From positions 1 through 31,296 of the forward strand of contig NZ_URHZ01000068.1 in assembly GCF_900547735.1 (NCBI RefSeq): DNA of 31,296 nucleotides, in the 5' to 3' direction. A program made the position numbers and the translations under genes. The notes beneath the pieces are model-generated. The model worked only from the letters and a program-made list of their open reading frames with translations. It searched no databases and was not told the DNA's origin. How positions within the stretch are numbered: the stretch's first letter is position 1; each line of letters starts with the position of its first letter. The stretch comes from an uncultured Clostridium sp. (GTDB taxonomy: Bacteria; Bacillota; Clostridia; Lachnospirales; Lachnospiraceae). Shown piece by piece: positions 30,831 to 31,296 of the stretch.

Positions 30831-31102
30831 AAAAAAGCCCTCTGCACAATTATTATGCAAAGGGCGAAAAATCTTCCGCGGTACCACCTGGCTTCTGCCG
30901 TATCTCATAGAGCTCCGGCAATCTCATTGAGTCTTTTAACGGTGACCGGCCGTGACTCCCTACTTGCATCCTGCTTTGGGGAATCCCGCTCCGAAGCTAC
31001 CTTCCATCCACACTTTCCCTGAACAGCCTCTCAACCAGTGGACCATCCTCTCTGTCGGGGTTATGCATGTACTCCTCTTCTTCACAGCATTTTCCTATAT
31101 AC
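30831..31102 (-). promoter_or_regulatory. T-box leader, valine-specific
   Basis: The minus-strand leader carries the conserved T-box AGGTGGTACCGCGGAAG (30873-30889) and, after it, a terminator stem GCCCTTTGCA / TGCAGAGGGC (30856-30865 with 30837-30846) followed by six T (30831-30836). Stem I is bounded by GCTGTGAAG (31080-31088) and CTTCGGAGC (30988-30996). The specifier loop has the AGTA element (31070-31073) opposite GAAG-GTA-G, placing GTA (30998-31000), a valine codon, in specifier position. The T-box bulge UGGU fits the A73 discriminator of tRNA-Val. Uncharged tRNA-Val is expected to block the terminator and switch the operon on. Confidence 0.93.
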
Positions 31103-31108
31103 TATGAT

Positions 31109-31137
31109 ATCATAGTGGTTTTTGGGCGGATTGTCAA
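31109..31137 (-). promoter_or_regulatory. Promoter of the T-box operon
   Basis: On the minus strand TTGACA (31132-31137) and TATGAT (31109-31114) with a 17-base spacer, starting near 31102. The -10 box lies in a perfect 16-bp palindrome ACTATGATATCATAGT (31101-31116). Confidence 0.85.
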
Positions 31138-31296
31138 GATTTAATTGAGGAAGGAGAACGCCGCCGTTAGGTCGGGGTTCGGAATGGTGAGTGGGAGGTT
31201 GTGAGTCTTCAGTCCCGGGCGTTAGGTTGTCGCGGGTGGGAAATCCGGGCAGAAAAAGTTCCTGCGGGAAACGCTTGCGCTCTTCGAAGTGCATAA
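31138..31296. other. Gene-free window end
   Basis: GC-rich, G/T-heavy sequence upstream of the T-box promoter. A minus-strand frame runs into it from the T-box promoter, but it has no ribosome binding site and a Pro/Asn-rich composition unlike a protein, so I call no gene. No structure recognised. Confidence 0.3.

Noticed and set aside
31082..31294. Minus-strand 70-codon frame at the window end
   Set aside because: It overlaps the T-box promoter and start of the leader, lacks a ribosome binding site and has a Pro/Asn/His-rich composition.

Overview
The window reads as a chromosomal segment of an anaerobic, spore-forming Firmicute, most likely a Lachnospiraceae / Clostridium cluster XIVa species. 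The reasons are the spoIIAA-spoIIAB-sigF sporulation operon, strong AGGAGG-type ribosome binding sites, a T-box leader, small proteins of families known to me mainly from Lachnospiraceae (DUF6472-like, DUF6774-like), choline/cell-wall-binding repeats and roughly balanced base composition (judged by eye). No rRNA, tRNA, CRISPR array, phage or transposase gene was seen. The species call is inference.

Layout. (1) 1-1790: spoIIA operon on the minus strand, with a structured leader that contains a dispersed repeat. (2) 1786-5130: minus-strand operon folC - a 51-aa protein - bitopic TPR protein, with a promoter at about 5102-5129 and a clear terminator at 1786-1832. (3) 5210-11177: minus-strand envelope operon of a wall-binding-repeat/CAP-like protein, an MMPL/RND-type permease and a 911-aa secreted protein carrying a hexapeptide tandem repeat. 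(4) 11308-12879: a cytidylate-kinase-like gene (minus) and a TetR regulator (plus), diverging from two overlapping promoters. (5) 13023-14632: a CoA-transferase gene behind a promoter, a leader terminator and a second copy of the dispersed repeat. (6) 14635-19794: a TetR-controlled export operon (regulator, ABC ATPase, FtsX-type permease, HlyD-type adaptor). (7) 20057-21519: two zinc-ribbon proteins. (8) 21697-22671: fused MsrA-MsrB. (9) 22763-26137: endonuclease Q-like PHP domain fused to a UvrD-type helicase, divergent from a 69-aa protein. (10) 26605-31137: T-box-led operon of a DUF6472-like protein, a lipoprotein, valS and a GNAT acetyltransferase.

How the genes work together. The spoIIA genes form the classical partner-switching module of the forespore sigma factor. 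The export operon is a self-contained, regulator-first tripartite-like transporter set. The valine T-box sits about 1.2 kb ahead of valS, so two small genes upstream of valS should share tRNA-Val control. The most interesting items are the repeat that starts in the T-tract of an intrinsic terminator at two unrelated loci, the CoA-transferase lacking the usual catalytic glutamate, the EndoQ-UvrD fusion, the T-box operon order, and the palindromic overlapping -10 boxes at 12007-12020.
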